From NCBI GenBank assembly GCA_951804985.1, contig OX638133.1, positions 13,102,501-13,166,500 of the forward strand: a DNA stretch of 64,000 nucleotides, read 5' to 3'. Positions 23,231 through 35,953 of this stretch are shown piece after piece. The stretch is from Dryomyza anilis (taxonomy: Eukaryota > Arthropoda > Insecta > Diptera > Dryomyzidae). The notes under the pieces were generated by a model that did not search any database, was not told the DNA's origin, and saw only the letters and a program-made list of their open reading frames with translations. How positions within the stretch are numbered: the stretch's first letter is position 1; the number at the start of each line of letters is the position of its first letter. Both the position numbers and the translations under genes were made by a program.

Positions 23231-25647
23231 CTTCGTATAATAGGCAGCGGTATCGAAAAACGTCCATCACTCACGATCGTCGTTGCACCTGGTATAGGAA
23301 CCGTCGATATCACTGGTGTCAGCAGAGTGGCACCCATTGCCGCACACTGCGGAGGCGGTGGTGGCGCCGGTGGTTGCGGTCCCATGGGCGAAGGTCCGAT
23401 CTGCGAACCGTTCGGTAAACCACCAGGTATCGCGCTGTATGGTGGCGGAAAATGACTGTGCAATATATCGGGCAACATGGGACGCAACATGGCTGCCATA
23501 GCAACGGGCATGGTTGCATTCGGTGGTACCCCCGACGGTAGGCCGTGGTGCATGTGTAAGTGCGGATGTGGATGCTGATGCGATGGAGGTGGTGCAGGCA
23601 GAGAATGACGATCGCTGTGACGACGGGACGGATGTGGATGCGGCGGTAGTTGGGAAGCGGCACGTTGCAATTGCTGCAATTGTTGTTGTTGATGGCGGCG
23701 TTCGCGACGTTCACGACGACGTTGTTCGCGTGTGGCGATAGCGGAAGGGGAATTTGAGGATACAGCGGTGCCAACAGATATGTTATGGTTGTTATTGATT
23801 GGGTGGCCCGTGTTAGCGGTTAATGCGACCGGAGTAGGTGCAGCAGGACGATGTTCGCGTAATTGTACCGCTGAAATGTCATCGGTTTGACATTCGGTGG
23901 AAGTGAAAGTACGCGAGGGAGAGACATTGGGAGTTGAATTCGCAGAGGTGTTGGAGGAGGTGTTGCCGTTATTGGTGGTCATCATAATTGTTGGTGTTTG
24001 TTGTTGTTGCTGCTGTTGTGGATCAGCATTCACATTGATAATATTTACACTTTCGTTGCTGACATAAGTCGTAGTAGCGGCGGCAACAGCACTAACTTTT
24101 TTACGATTAACACTACTATTTGAAATGCATTTTGCACCACTACTACTACTACTATTTAACACTTTAGGCACTGTGCTACTGCTACTACTATTTACACTGA
24201 CCACGCCACTACTGGCATCACTGCCATTTTTAACACTACTATTTTTTGCAACACTACTATTTTTGTTAATACTACTAATTGCGGCACTCTGCACATAATT
24301 GCAGTTGATGACACTGATGCCGTTGTTGTTGACGCTGGCCTGTTGCACAAAGTAATCCAAATGCGTTGGCAACACTGTTGGTGGCATACAGCTGACAACA
24401 TTGCTATTGCAGTTGTTGTTGTTGCTGTTATTATTCACTTGTATCGTTAAACTGGGTTGACGTTGACAAGGATTTGCCTTAGTTGTTGTATTAATATTGA
24501 CATTGTTGTTGCAACTATTTGATTTGTTGTTTCTGTTGTTGTTGCTACTATAATTGTTGTTGCATGCAACATTTGTTGATGTTGTCAGAAAAACACTACT
24601 ACTGGATGTTGTTACCGTCACGGGTGCCGCAATTTTTGCGACCGTTGCTGCTGCTGTTGTTATTGTTGTTGCATCAGCAGCAGCAACAACTGTTGCCGGT
24701 ACATTCAAACGCATAGCGGCAGCAGCATTGAAAACACGTCCGCGCCGTTGCAGTTTTTGCCGTTGACTTTCACTCGCGCGAAACTCTGCCCTCAGACGCT
24801 CCAATTCGGCCAGACATTTATTGGGAGTCAATTCGTGTGTTGTTGCTTCTACGCGTAGTTGTTGTGGGTGTTTTTCAGTCGCAGCAGCATTTGAATTAAT
24901 GCAGTGCGTTAATTTATTTAAACAACGCGATTTCTCCAGCGAACACGACGACGACGACGACGAAAAAGAAGACGTAGACGCACACGTAAAACTTGCTGGA
25001 CAACCGCACTCGTTGGCGGCTCTGGATAAACTGATCGCCGCTGTTGTTGTTTGCGCTGTTGAGGCAAGAGTAGCAGCACCCAAAGAGCGGCGCTCATTTG
25101 TATCGCAGTTTCGGAGAGTAACTGCTGCGTTGTCGCCTGCAATTATTTCTGCTGCTGTTGTTGTTGAATTTGTTGGTGAGTTCGCCTTTGCTGTTGTTGT
25201 TGTTGAGTTCATTTTGTAAATCGGCTGCGCAACGGAAACAGGTTGATTGACCTGCTGCTCATGCACGTTTGTCTCTTGCTCTTCTTTGTTGTTGTTGTCA
25301 TTTGTATGAAGTTGCATCAATTGTACGTGTTTTTGTTGTTGCTGCTCATATTGATTGTTGTCAACAACAACTTTTTGCATGCAGTTGTTGTTATTGTTGT
25401 TTAGGTGTTGTGCGCTTTGTTGCTGCTGCTGCTTCGTTCGCAACGTGACGTCACTGTTGTTGTTGTTGTTTTTGTGTTCAGCAACATTGTTGACAATACA
25501 CAGCTGATCATGCCACGTGCTCATGGGTTGCTGTCTTTGTTGTTGCTGTTGCTGCGGCTGGTGCTCTTCTTGCGAATGCGGATGTACATTGTTGTTGATA
25601 TTGTTGCTAATCACAGTGGGCAGCACAGCTGAAGACGCATTACAATT
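23231..25647 (-). CDS. Minus-strand gene, coding exon 2 (main, low-complexity)
   Basis: This 2417-base exon has acceptor TTTTTTTTCGTAG and donor GAAG|GTAAGT, and encodes about residues 263-1067 of the joined protein. No ATG in this frame lies at its 5' end; the frame runs into an in-frame TAG inside the acceptor, so it is an internal exon. In order it shows Gln/Asn/His-rich runs, Ser and Thr tracts, a short charged helix NKCLAELERLRAEFRASESQ (near 536), more Asn/Ser/Ala tracts, a STECQTDDIS motif (near 847), a strongly basic REQRRRERRERR (near 900), a His/Pro-rich stretch, and a polyproline run (near 1025). The composition is that of a nuclear regulatory or scaffold protein of flies. I do not recognise the family and found no catalytic motif. 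Confidence 0.9.
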
Positions 25648-26219
25648 CTACGAAAAAAAATATGTAAAATGTTAATTAAAAATAAATTTAATTTTTTATA
25701 TATAAAATATGTTTTTTTTTTGTATATTAAATATTTTTCAATAATGCAAAAGACAAATAAATGTCGAACATTTCAAAACTAAAATAGCGTATAATTCAAA
25801 AAATACTGCCGTAATATTCAAGTCATTCGTTTTCCTCTTCGTATTTTACAACATAAAAACGAATTTTCTTAAGTTAAACAATTTGTTCGGTGATAAAATG
25901 CACTTCATGAACTTCATAAATTACGATAAATTCGGATCTACGAATAGCTTTATATATGGGTAAAATTTGTTTTGAAAAAAAAAAAAAAAAAAATTTGCAA
26001 TTTAAAAAGTTTTTACGTTTTTTGAAAAATATCAAGATTTAATTTTTGTTTTTATATTTTAAAATCAAAGCTTGTCATTTATTCAAAAAAAAGAGACAAA
26101 AATGAAAATAGGATAATAGAATAGGGTAATATGAAAAATTGCAATTTTTTGACATGTTTTTGCACGTAGAAATATATAAACAATTGTAAAGTTCTCAGCA
26201 AACATTTTGAGTTTTTAAA

Positions 26220-27610
26220 ACTTCTAAATCTGTCAGATTTATGAGTGTTACCCTCATATATGAGTACTTAAAAGAGTCCTTAAAGGCTCCCGACTCCTGG
26301 GTAGATGGCTCCATTTTATGAGCCCAAAAACCCTCATATTTCCGATTCTTTTATTACACCTAAAACACTCATAATTGAGCACTAAAAAGTGCCCAAAAAG
26401 GCTCCCAACCCCTGGGTGAGGGCATCATTTTATGAGCCCAAAAACCTTACACTTTTATTACTCCTAAAACATTCATATTTTCGCTCTAAAAAGACCCCAA
26501 ATAAGCTACAGAAACTGCGCTTTAAAGAGCGCAAAAATCCGCGTATTTTTGATTATTTTAAAATATTCTTAAAACATTCACATTTTTGAGAATTTCCAGA
26601 CACCACAATTGCTTCATTTTTGGAGTTTTTCTTTCTTCAGAAATATAGAATGTGTCTGAAATGAATCCAACATAGTACATGTTCATGTTTATCTTAGTCC
26701 AGACATCCGTGAGAATATGCATTCATTTCAAAAAATCCATTAAATATGTAGGTTTGTCGGTTGAATTTACACAAATATTTTATTATTTTTCATTTGATTT
26801 CATATTGAAAACGAATACAAGTTTATCAATTTTATTTAAACAGTAGGCTCCTAAAGCCAAAATAAATAAGATACTTTTATGACTGCCTTTTCTGAGTGCT
26901 CCTAAAATACTCTTAAATTTGATGATTTTATGAGTTTGATTTGAGGTGGCTCCCAAGACGCTCATGAATGAGACTCTTTTATGAGTCAAATTTCGGAGCG
27001 TTCCTAAAACATTCTAAAATATATAACTTTTATGAGTCTATTTTCTGAGCGCTCAGAAACAATTTTATTTTTGATGCTTTTTGGAGTCTAATTTATGAGG
27101 GTTCCTAAATAACTCCTAAATATGAATCTTTTATGAGCAATATTTTTGAGAGCTCCGAAGACCGTCTTAAATGAGATACTTTTAAGAGTCATTTTTCTGA
27201 GGGCTCATAAAACACTAAAAAATTGGTCTCCTTTATGACTCCAATTTCAGAGCGCTCCTAAATTGTTTAATGGGAAGTTTATCAATTTTATTTAGACAGT
27301 AGGCTCCTAAAGCCAAAATAAATAAGATACTTTTATGACTGCCTTTTCTGAGTGCTCCTAAAATACTCTTAAATTTGATGATATTATGAGTTTGATTTGA
27401 GGTGGCTCCTAAAACGCTCATGAATGAGACTCTTTTATGAGTCAAATTTTGGAGCGTTCATAAAACATTCTAAAATATATAACTTTTATGAGTCTATTTT
27501 CTGACCGCACAGAAACAATTATATTTTTGATGCTTTTAGGAGTCTAATTTATGAGGGTTCCTAAATAACTCCTAAATTTGAATCTTTTATGAGTAATATT
27601 TTTGAGATCT
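26220..27610. repeat. Degenerate CTCCTAAAA / TTTATGAGTC repeat field
   Basis: About 1.4 kb is made of loosely repeated units of 50-80 bases with words such as GAGxGCTCCTAAAACA, TTTTATGAGTC and CTCATAAAA. Spacing is irregular, so it is not a simple minisatellite. A clean larger duplication (26821-27160 and 27277-27610) sits within it. Short open frames here are by-products. Confidence 0.6.
26821..27610. repeat. Segmental duplication, offset 456 bp
   Basis: About 320 bases beginning GTTTATCAATTTTATTTA at 26821 recur at 27277 with only a few substitutions (for example ACAGTAGGCTCCTAAAGCCA in both). The high identity compared with the degraded units around it points to a recent local duplication. 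Confidence 0.8.
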
Positions 27611-28403
27611 CCCACTTTACCCCAAGATATTTCAACAAGTCAATACAATAGATCCGTCAAAAAAATTAAATATATTCAAATGTTTTTTTTTTTTTTTTGA
27701 GGAAAATCAAAACGTGTCCCACTTTACCCCAGGTTCTCCTATACATTAAAATCTATATGTTTGTATTTGATTTATCATAACTTCGATCAGTTCCATCCGA
27801 ATTTCATTGGGTTTATTGCAAAATATTAGCTGAAGTATTTTCAATGGAATACAAATGAAATCAGATTGAAAATTCAAATCTGTAAAAATTAAAAAAAACG
27901 CGAGAATTGCTATATATTTGTTTTACATAATAACTCAAAAACTTTAGACAAAATTCCAAAACAGATTATGAGATCTTGAAGTCTATCAGAAAATAATACT
28001 AAGATTGAGGATATTTTTTTATATAATGGAATACATATAGAATTTAAAAACAAACTTGTTTATGATGATTATATTTGGAGGGTCATTATATTCTAATTGG
28101 TTTTATGATTATATATTAGGGTGGCTCTTCGTTGTATGGGTGATTTGAAAATTGCTTCAAAACCTGTGCCTCGGTGCTTTTTTGATGAGGTTACTGGAAA
28201 AACTTATCCAGACAAAATTTCAACTCAATCGAAAAAATTTTGAGCTATCCCTGCCCCTTCAAATTACTGAATTTTTGATTTTTTTACCAAATTTTCCATT
28301 GTATTCACTCTAGTGCTGATTCACCCTAATACAAAATAATTTAATTTTCTAAAAGGTGCATCTATTACCTTTATTTTTTCAAATTATGGCTAGTCTATTG
28401 TAT

Positions 28404-29625
28404 ACTAGTTGGACCCGTGCACGACTCGTGCTAAGATTTTGTGAATGTAACGATATGGAGCGATTTTATTTAATATAAGAAATTTTTTTATTATTTATAT
28501 CAGAGACCCTTGCTTCCCTGTGGATGTTTTTTATTTTTTTTATAAATGTATTAACCAAAGCAAAAATAATTCCCCGCCAAATCTACTTTTCTCAAAGACA
28601 ATTCTTTCTCAGACTGTGCTTCCCCGTAGAATTCTTCCACGTAAAATATTTCGCCGTAGAATTCTTCCCAGTAGAAATCTTCCCGTTAAATTCTTCCCCA
28701 TAGAACACTTTCCCGTAGAATTCTTCCCGTAGAATTCTTCCCCGTAGAGTTTTCGTAGTAGAAGTTTTATTGTGGTGAGTTTTAGTGTGGTGAGTTTTAG
28801 TGTGGTGAATTTTAGTGTGGTGAATTTTATTGTGAGCTTTAGTATGGTGAGTTTTAGTGTTTTGAATTTTAGTAAGGTGAATTTTAGTGTGGTGAGTTTT
28901 AGTGTGGTGAATTTTAGTGTGGTAAGTTTTAGTGTAGAGAAATTTTAGTGTGGTGAATTTTAGTGTGGTGAGTTTTAGTGTGGTTAGTTTTAGTGTGGTG
29001 AGTTTCAGTGTGATGAATTTTAGTGTGATGAATTTTAGTGTGGTGAATTTTAGTGGTGAATTTTATTGTGGTGAGTTTTAGTGTGGTAAGTTTTAGTGTG
29101 GTGAGTTTTAGTGTGATGAATTTTAATGTGGTGAGTGGTAGTGTGGTGAATTTTAGAGTGAAGATTTGTAGTGTGGTGAATTTTGTGTGGCGAATTTTGG
29201 TGTGGTGAGTTTAGTAAAAAATGTTGTTAAAAAAAAAAAAATTGGAAGACAAAAAGTACGCAATTTTTTTCAAACAATAAAAATATTCGCCAAAAACAAT
29301 GTCGAAAAAAAAATGTTTTTGCATTTGTTTTTGATTTTTTTTCTTTGATTTTTCTGCTTTTGCTTTTACATATATTTTTTTGTATTTCAGTTTTTTGTTT
29401 CATGTTCGTAGCTGCCGAAAAGGCCGAGTTATATCGTTTTGAAAGTTTAGGTTGTATGGGAGGTGCCACGCCCATTTGTGCAATCCCACCCATATATAGC
29501 CTATCATTTCTTCCAGACCATACCGCATCTGTGGTAAAAAAAAATTGTATTAAAATTGGATGAGCCGTTTACACGGAGATGCGGAACAAACCAACAAACA
29601 ATCAGATTTATTATATTAATAGGAT
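28404..29625 (+). mobile_element. Element with CTAGxTGGACCCG start and 15-bp array, copy 1
   Basis: It starts ACTAGTTGGACCCGTGCACG. It then has a short array of CCCGTAGAATTCTTC-like units (28610-28750), a long array of 15-bp units TTTTAGTGTGGTGAA/G (28755-29215), a T-rich part, and a conserved 3' part with GTTTAGGTTGTATGGGAGGT and a GGAACAAACCAACAAAC end before AT-rich DNA. Copies with the same order are at 31938-32820 and 34295-35275, and a fourth begins at 63969. No transposase or reverse transcriptase is visible. It is a non-autonomous element of uncertain class (Helitron-like or LINE-derived are both possible). Confidence 0.75.
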
Positions 29626-30917
29626 GCTTTAATAGATAAATGGCATAATCGAAATTAAAAGTCATTGAAAAATTCTAGTATTATTGTAGTGTATTTAGCA
29701 AAGTAGACGGTTCAGTGATATCTGTCAATTGATCAGTTTTAATCCCAACCAAAAGTATTAAAAAGAAATTTAAATTCTTGGTTTCATTGCCCTTTTTGTT
29801 TACTTGAAATTGTAATTTCAATATATAGACAGACGTCTCTTTCTAAACCGACTCAAAAGATGACACTTAACAAAAGTAGATATTTTTACATATCTATTAC
29901 ATATCATATCTATATAAAAAAAAAAAACAAATATTTAATTTTAGCCAGCTTTTTTTAATTTTGGACCACTATGCGACCCTTCTTCTAGGTAATACAAATG
30001 TACAAAAAGAACATATGCCCTTTAAAAGCAAATTAAATGTATAAAGTTTAGTTATAAATTGCAATTTTCGACAATAATTGAATTAATTTTGACTTCATGT
30101 TATTAAAAATATATAATATAAAATAGATTGAAAAAAATCAACTATTTTAATTACCTGCCAACAACCGCAAAAATACATTTATCGCTATAACAAATATTAT
30201 CGAAATTAATTACAGTTCGAAAAACAAATCATTATTTACTAATTGAACTAATTTTCAGCGATTTAAGTTAATATTTCATATATTATTTAGACACTTAAAT
30301 TATGTAGATGCCCCCAAAAGTATTATTTTGTAAATTATTATTTAAAAATAATTAAAATTATTTGATTAATCTACACATAGCTAATTTGTAATTTATATAA
30401 ACTAATAAATTTTTGCTTGATTTTATTTTTATATAATATGTGTCGATAATTATAGAGAAAATCATAATTATAGCAAAGTAATTGGCATGTAGTTCAAAAG
30501 TCTGCTAATTTTTTAAACCATTTAAACCACTTATTGCATAAGCAAAACACATGAACTGTGCAAATTTCACTTTGGCATTTAAATTTCAAAACCATTTAGA
30601 TTGAGTAATGGATTTCAAAAGTTTAAAACTGCAATATATGCAGGTTGCAAAAGCATTTAAGAGGTTTTTTTTATGAAATACTTAGTTAGCTTTAAACAGC
30701 TTTTTAATACTTAGGTATAATAAAAATTAATTTGAAATACAAAAAAAACCTGTTTAACAGACATCACATTTAGAAACCATGCCATGCCATGGAAGTCAAT
30801 GTTGTCAACTGCACTTTAAAATTAAATTTTAGTTTTGTTGGCGGCACGAGCCAACAACAACATCGTTTGCCAGCATATATCAAGTATAATGACATTAAAA
30901 TCAATGAGCGTGAATAG

Positions 30918-30985
30918 CAGCAGCAACAACAATAACAGCAGCAGCAGCAATAATATCAGCAACATAATCAACAACAGCGGCAATT
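30918..30985. repeat. CAG/CAA/AAT-type trinucleotide tract
   Basis: Mixed AGCAGCAACAACAATAAC-type repeats. No frame through it is supported as coding. It lies in otherwise unremarkable intron sequence. Confidence 0.6.
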
Positions 30986-31539
30986 AGTCAAACAATAATG
31001 GACAAAGGCGGCTTTTTCATTAGATTCTATACAATAATTGCACGGTGAGGTATTTCGGGAATTACTTGGGCCCTCAATGTAAAAACATCCGATGTATATG
31101 CTCTATATCTACTTTAGACATTATAAATATGTTCGAATTTTTTGTTTTAAAGCCGGTAATGATTACATTTATTTACAATATATATAAAAAAAACCTTTGT
31201 GACGCAGACATCATTATGAAATTTGTATATATTGTGGTACCACGAACTCCAAAATTCTATATTTAAAAAAATGATGATCCGAAATTATTTACAATACCTT
31301 GCATTAAAATAAACCAATTAAATAAAACAGTTTTAAAATGTGCTTATCATTTTGAAAATTTATCAAAAAATACAATATCCAAAACTGAATTGAATTTCGT
31401 GTCGGGTCGGTTTTTGTGTTCAGAGAACCACCTTGTGTAGGACAATCGTAATGAAGTTCATGTCAGAGTATAAACTAGTGTTTTTTTGAAATGTAATTAG
31501 TCCCAAATTATATAACATACTAGATAACTTGATATATCT

Positions 31540-31720
31540 ACACAGAAATTATTAATTTCTTCATCAATGTTATGTATTTGTCATTAAAAGTCAACCAACC
31601 ATCAAATATATCCTATTTATGAATCGTTCATAAAACTCTAATGAAAAAAGTTGACAGTATTGGTTAACGCGTTCATGATATTTAAATTTATGATCTATTT
31701 ATGAACTATTTTAACAATTT
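31540..31720. mobile_element. TGATGAA palindromic repeat family, short copy
   Basis: It begins CTACACAGAAATTATTAATT and has TTCATCAATGTTATG and ATTTATGATCTATTTATGAA words as in the other copies. Decayed; limits approximate. Confidence 0.35.
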
Positions 31721-31937
31721 AGGGTAAAGTGGGACATGTTTTGTAAATTCCATAGAAAGGATCATGATCACTTTATGCATTAACAGAATACCATTTGTTT
31801 GCCTTTTAGTTTTGATTTTCAAAAAAACTTTTTGAAACATGTTGGATAGAGTAGGAAATTTCTAAATTTTTATCAAAATGTTATTTTATTCATTTTTATG
31901 TTTTTGTTTTTTCATAAAAAAGTCAAATTTATAAAGG

Positions 31938-32820
31938 ACTAGCTGGACCCGTACACGACTCGTGCAAAGATTTTGTGAATGCAAGGTTATGGAGCAATTT
32001 TATTAATATAAATAACAATTTTATTATTTATATCAGGGACCCGTGGACGTATTTTTATTGGTTTTATAAATGTAGTAACCGAAACCAAACTAATTTTCCG
32101 CTAAAACAACTTTTCTCTTTTACAATTCTTTCTCAGACTGTGCTTCCCCGTAGAATTCTTCCCAGTAGAATTATTTCCCGTAGAATTCTTCCCCGTAGTT
32201 TTTCCCAGTAGAAGTTTAATTGTGGTTAGTTTTAGTGTGGTGAGTTTTAGTGTGGTGAGTTTTAGTGTTGTGAATTTTAGTGTGGTGAGTTTCAATGTGG
32301 TGAGTTTTAGTGTGGTGAATTTGAATGTTGTGAATTTTATTGTGTTGAGTTTTAGTGTGGTGAATTTTAGTATGGAGAGTTTTAGTGTGGTGAATTTTAG
32401 TGTGATGAGTTTTAGTGTGGTGCATTTTAGTGTATTGAATTTTAGTGTGGTTGATTTTGTTTTTGTTTCCTATCCTATTTTTCTATTGTTTTTGAGTTAT
32501 TGCTTAAGTTTTGTGCTTTTACTTTAGGGTTTGATTTGATTTTTGCTTTTGTTTTTATGTTTTTGCTTTTGTATATTTTTTTTTTTGAGTTTGAGTTTTT
32601 TGTTTCATCTTTTTAGTTTGTGTATGTGTTGAGTTATGTCGTTTGAAATGTTTAGGTTGTATGGGAGGTACCACGCCCCTTTGTCCAATCGCCCATATAT
32701 AGCCTATGACACCCTCCGGACTCCATAGTATCCTGTTACAAAATTTCAGTTAAATCGGTTCAGCGGTTTAGACGTGATGCTGGAACAAACAGACAGATGG
32801 ACCAAGAGTTTATAGATAGA
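31938..32820 (+). mobile_element. Element with CTAGCTGGACCCG start and 15-bp array, copy 2
   Basis: It starts ACTAGCTGGACCCGTACACG, has the CCCGTAGAATTCTTC units at 32145-32205, the 15-bp TTTTAGTGTGGTGAG array at 32220-32455, the GTTTAGGTTGTATGGGAGGT part, and ends TCGGTTCAGCGGTTTAGACG then GGAACAAACAGACAGATGG and a TTTATAGATAG tail. The array is shorter than in copy 1. Confidence 0.8.
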
Positions 32821-33825
32821 AAAAAAAATATAATAATGTAATAAACAAAAAATAATAATGCAAAAAAACAAGAGGAAAAATTAATTAAATTCAAAAACAT
32901 CTCAGATATTAAGGTGTTTTGATATTACCCATAAAGATTCGCTTCACGGATTTCGACTGCAATTCAGATCTTATCTCCGGTGCAGTCAAAATGTTGCTTT
33001 TTATTGGTTCACTGGTTTCACACGATTAAAGTTTTTTCTTGGCTAAACCAATTAAATAATTCATATAATACAATATTTTCACAAAATTTATAACAAACAT
33101 TGCTTTAATTACGTTTCCCACTTTACCCTAGAATATGTTTTCCACTTAGAATATGTTTCCCACTTATCCCAGGTGAAGTCAATATTGCTTTTCATTGGTT
33201 TGTGGTCACTATTGAAAATTTTTGTTGGCTAAACCAATTAAATAACTCATTATATTCACTAAAATTACAACAAATATTGCTACAATTGTGTTTGCCACTT
33301 TACCCCAGAAAATATTTCCCACTTTACCCCAATATCGCAATTTGAATATAAATTAGCGCCTTATAAGCAATGTTCAAATATTCGCAAACACCGTTTGTGT
33401 ATCAAAATATATACAAAATCCGCTCATTTTAAATACATTTTAAGCTCATTTTAATTAAAAACGACAAAAATTCTCACTCTCTGACAGCAAACGCTAGGAT
33501 CCTAAAAAAACTTGGATAAAAACCATAGATGAAAAAATTGATGGCATATTAAGAAGAACTTGAAAATTGTTTTTATTTTTCTAAATACAAAAATTTCAAA
33601 AAATTGCAATTTCCCATATTAACCCATGTCCCACTTTACCACAGGTTCCCCTATATAGTTACATATATAAATTTCAAAAATCCATATTTCAAACTCAACA
33701 AAAGTATCTTTCAATTTAATTACAAATTATCAGCAAATAACAGAAAGAAATATCCCAGAGAAGAAAAAAAACCTGATGGAAATCCTGATAAATCTCCAAA
33801 ACATGTTCTGTTTTTTATGCTATCA

Positions 33826-34295
33826 CCCCCAGAAATTTTTATTGGCAGGTTCGAGGCAGTTTAAAAAATTCTATCGTAGTGTTTCAAACAGACAAAGGCG
33901 GTGTTTGTATTCCAATCTGTCTGTTTTGTGCCCGTTCCAAAAATATGCCCTTAATCAACCATTAACATTCCATAAAATTTCATATTCTGCTATATACTTC
34001 GAACAAATTACTATTTATTTGTGTGCTTTTCGAAAATAAACCGGAAATATTAATGAAAAATACCAAATACTTTGTCTCGGACATCGGTTTTTATACTATA
34101 ATTTCTTGACAAAAATTTTGGCAGAGTCAATCAATTTAGAATCATTTCTTCATCATAGTTCAAAACTGTCACAAGCTGTGTGTTTTCTGCTCGTACCTAA
34201 AATATCTGCCAATTAAATTACAAACACTTTTATAACTGCTAATCACTTTCCAAAATATTCCAATATGTGTTATATATGCCTGAATTATTCCTATA
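33826..34295 (+). mobile_element. CCCCAGACAAAATTTT MITE, copies 2 and 3 in tandem
   Basis: A diverged copy (33826-34082, start CCCCCAGAAATTTTT, end TTTGTCTCGG) is followed by a second, partial one with GACAAAAATTTTGGCAGAGTC and CTGTGTGTTTTCTGCTCGT. The second runs into copy 3 of the 15-bp-array element at 34295, which probably truncated it. Confidence 0.6.
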
Positions 34296-35140
34296 CTAGC
34301 TGGACCCGTACACGACTCGTGCCAATATTACGTGAATGCAGGGTTATAACATTTTTATTATTTATATCAGGAACCCGTGCTTCGCTGTGGATGTTTTTTT
34401 ATTGGTTTTATAAATGTAGTAACCAAAACCATACTAATTATCCGATAAAACAACTTTTCTCATAGACAATTCTTTCTCAGACTGTGCTTCCCCGAAGAAT
34501 TCTTCCCAGTAGAATTCTTTCCCGTAGAATTCTTCCCCGTAAAGTTTTTGCCAGTAGAAGTTATAGTGTGGTTAGTTTTGGCGTGGTGAGTTTTAGTGTG
34601 TTGAATTTAAGTGTGGTGAATTTTAGTTTGGTCAGTTTAAGTGGGTCAATTTGAATGTGGTGAATTTCAGTGTGGTGAGTTTTAGTGTGGTGAAATTTAA
34701 TGTGGTGAGTTTTAGTGTGTTGAATTTTAGTGTGGTGAGTTTTAGTGTGGAGAAATTTTGTGTGGTGAATTTTAGTGTGGTGAATTTTAGTGTGGTGAAT
34801 TTTAGTGTGGTTGTTTTTTTTTCTATCTTTTTTTATTTTTCTGTTGTTTTTGAGTTATAGCTTAAGTTTTGTGCTTTTTCTTTTACTTTTGATTTTGTAT
34901 TTGATTTTTGCTTTTGTTTTTGTGTTTTTGCTTTTGTATTTTTTTTTTGTATTTGAGTTTTTTGTTTCATCTTCTTTGCTTGTGTATGTGCCGAGTTATG
35001 TCGTTTTGAAAGTTTAGGTTGTATGGGAGGTGCCACGTCCAATCCCGCCCATATATAGCCTATGACACCCTCCGGACTCCATAGTATCCTGGTGCAAAAT
35101 TTCAGTAAAATCGGTTCAGCGGTTTAGACGTGATGCTGGA

Positions 35141-35218
<78 letters not shown>

Positions 35219-35275
35219 TGACAGACCGACAGACTGACAGACAGACATACGGACCAAGAGTTTTATATATAGATG
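34295..35275 (+). mobile_element. Element with CTAGCTGGACCCG start and 15-bp array, copy 3
   Basis: The order is the same as in the other copies: ACTAGCTGGACCCGTACACG, CCCGTAGAATTCTTC units, 15-bp array (34565-34815), GTTTAGGTTGTATGGGAGGT, and TCGGTTCAGCGGTTTAGACG. The 3' end has expanded into a GACA microsatellite and closes with TTTTATATATAGATG. Confidence 0.8.
35146..35255. repeat. (GACA)n microsatellite
   Basis: About 25 consecutive ACAG units, nearly perfect, at the 3' end of the preceding element. The other copies of the element have only two or three units at the same place, so the tract expanded after insertion. Confidence 0.92.
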
Positions 35276-35871
35276 CCCGAATTTCAAAAACCTTCCAGAA
35301 ATTTTGTTCAGGATCTTTTCTTCCAGAAAACCAAGAGGTTCTCTCGCACCCAAATGCTCAAAATATACTATTTCTTTATAACCTATTCCAGAATACGGGG
35401 TGTAATATATGTAGTTTGTATAAAAATATATAAAATGGGTAGTATTCAAAAATATTCTTGAAATATTGGGATAGACATCGGAATTCTAAATATTCTCTAG
35501 AATGAGTTATTAATCAACTAATTTTAAAAACCTAATAAGAATGGCAAAGAATAAAATAATATTTTTTGGAACTTATTAATTGTACATTTACCCAAAATAT
35601 ATATAATATAATGAAGAATCATTTTATCAACTTCGATTTGTCTACCTTTCATAACTTAATATGATTTATAAAGCAATTACGCAAATTATTCATAAATTAA
35701 TCATAATTTATGCACAGCATCATAATTCGTGCACAGTGTGCATGTCCGCGAAATATTTAAATTGATTTTCTTTAATCTCAATCAATTACAGAAACCTGAC
35801 AATAGAACAATTGCGAAATTAAATAATTTAACTTAATTTTGCTTAAGTGCTTTTCGCAAGTTAGCAATATC

Positions 35872-35907
35872 TATATAAAAACTATAGAAAAAAAATCTTA
35901 TATAAAA
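35872..35907 (+). promoter_or_regulatory. TATA boxes of the secreted-peptide gene
   Basis: Two TATATAAAA strings, at 35872-35880 and 35899-35907, lie 47-82 bases before the start codon. The second would place a transcription start about 30 bases on, near 35930, leaving a 5' leader of roughly 20-25 bases. The duplication could give alternative starts. Position and sequence fit a strong insect core promoter, but this is inferred from sequence only. Confidence 0.5.
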
Positions 35908-35953
35908 CTGTGTCTAAGTTCGAAGAGTCGTTAAACGTTAAAACTTTGTCAAA

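Noticed and set aside
23319..25219. Many other open frames on both strands of the exon 2 region
   Set aside because: They overlap the long minus-strand exon and come from its CAA/CAG/GTT-type repeats; only the long frame has splice sites and phases that fit.
26783..27445. Two paralogous 68-70 codon minus-strand frames
   Set aside because: They are nearly identical because the DNA is duplicated with a 456-bp offset; the frames have no independent support.
32222..32527. Repetitive protein of FSVVS/FSVVN pentapeptides, and the opposite-strand HHTKT repeat frames
   Set aside because: They are by-products of a 15-bp tandem array, open on both strands, inside a mobile element present in three copies with different lengths.
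35102..35449. 115-codon minus-strand frame with CLSV repeats
   Set aside because: It is a translation of the GACA microsatellite and its flanks; no start context or domain.
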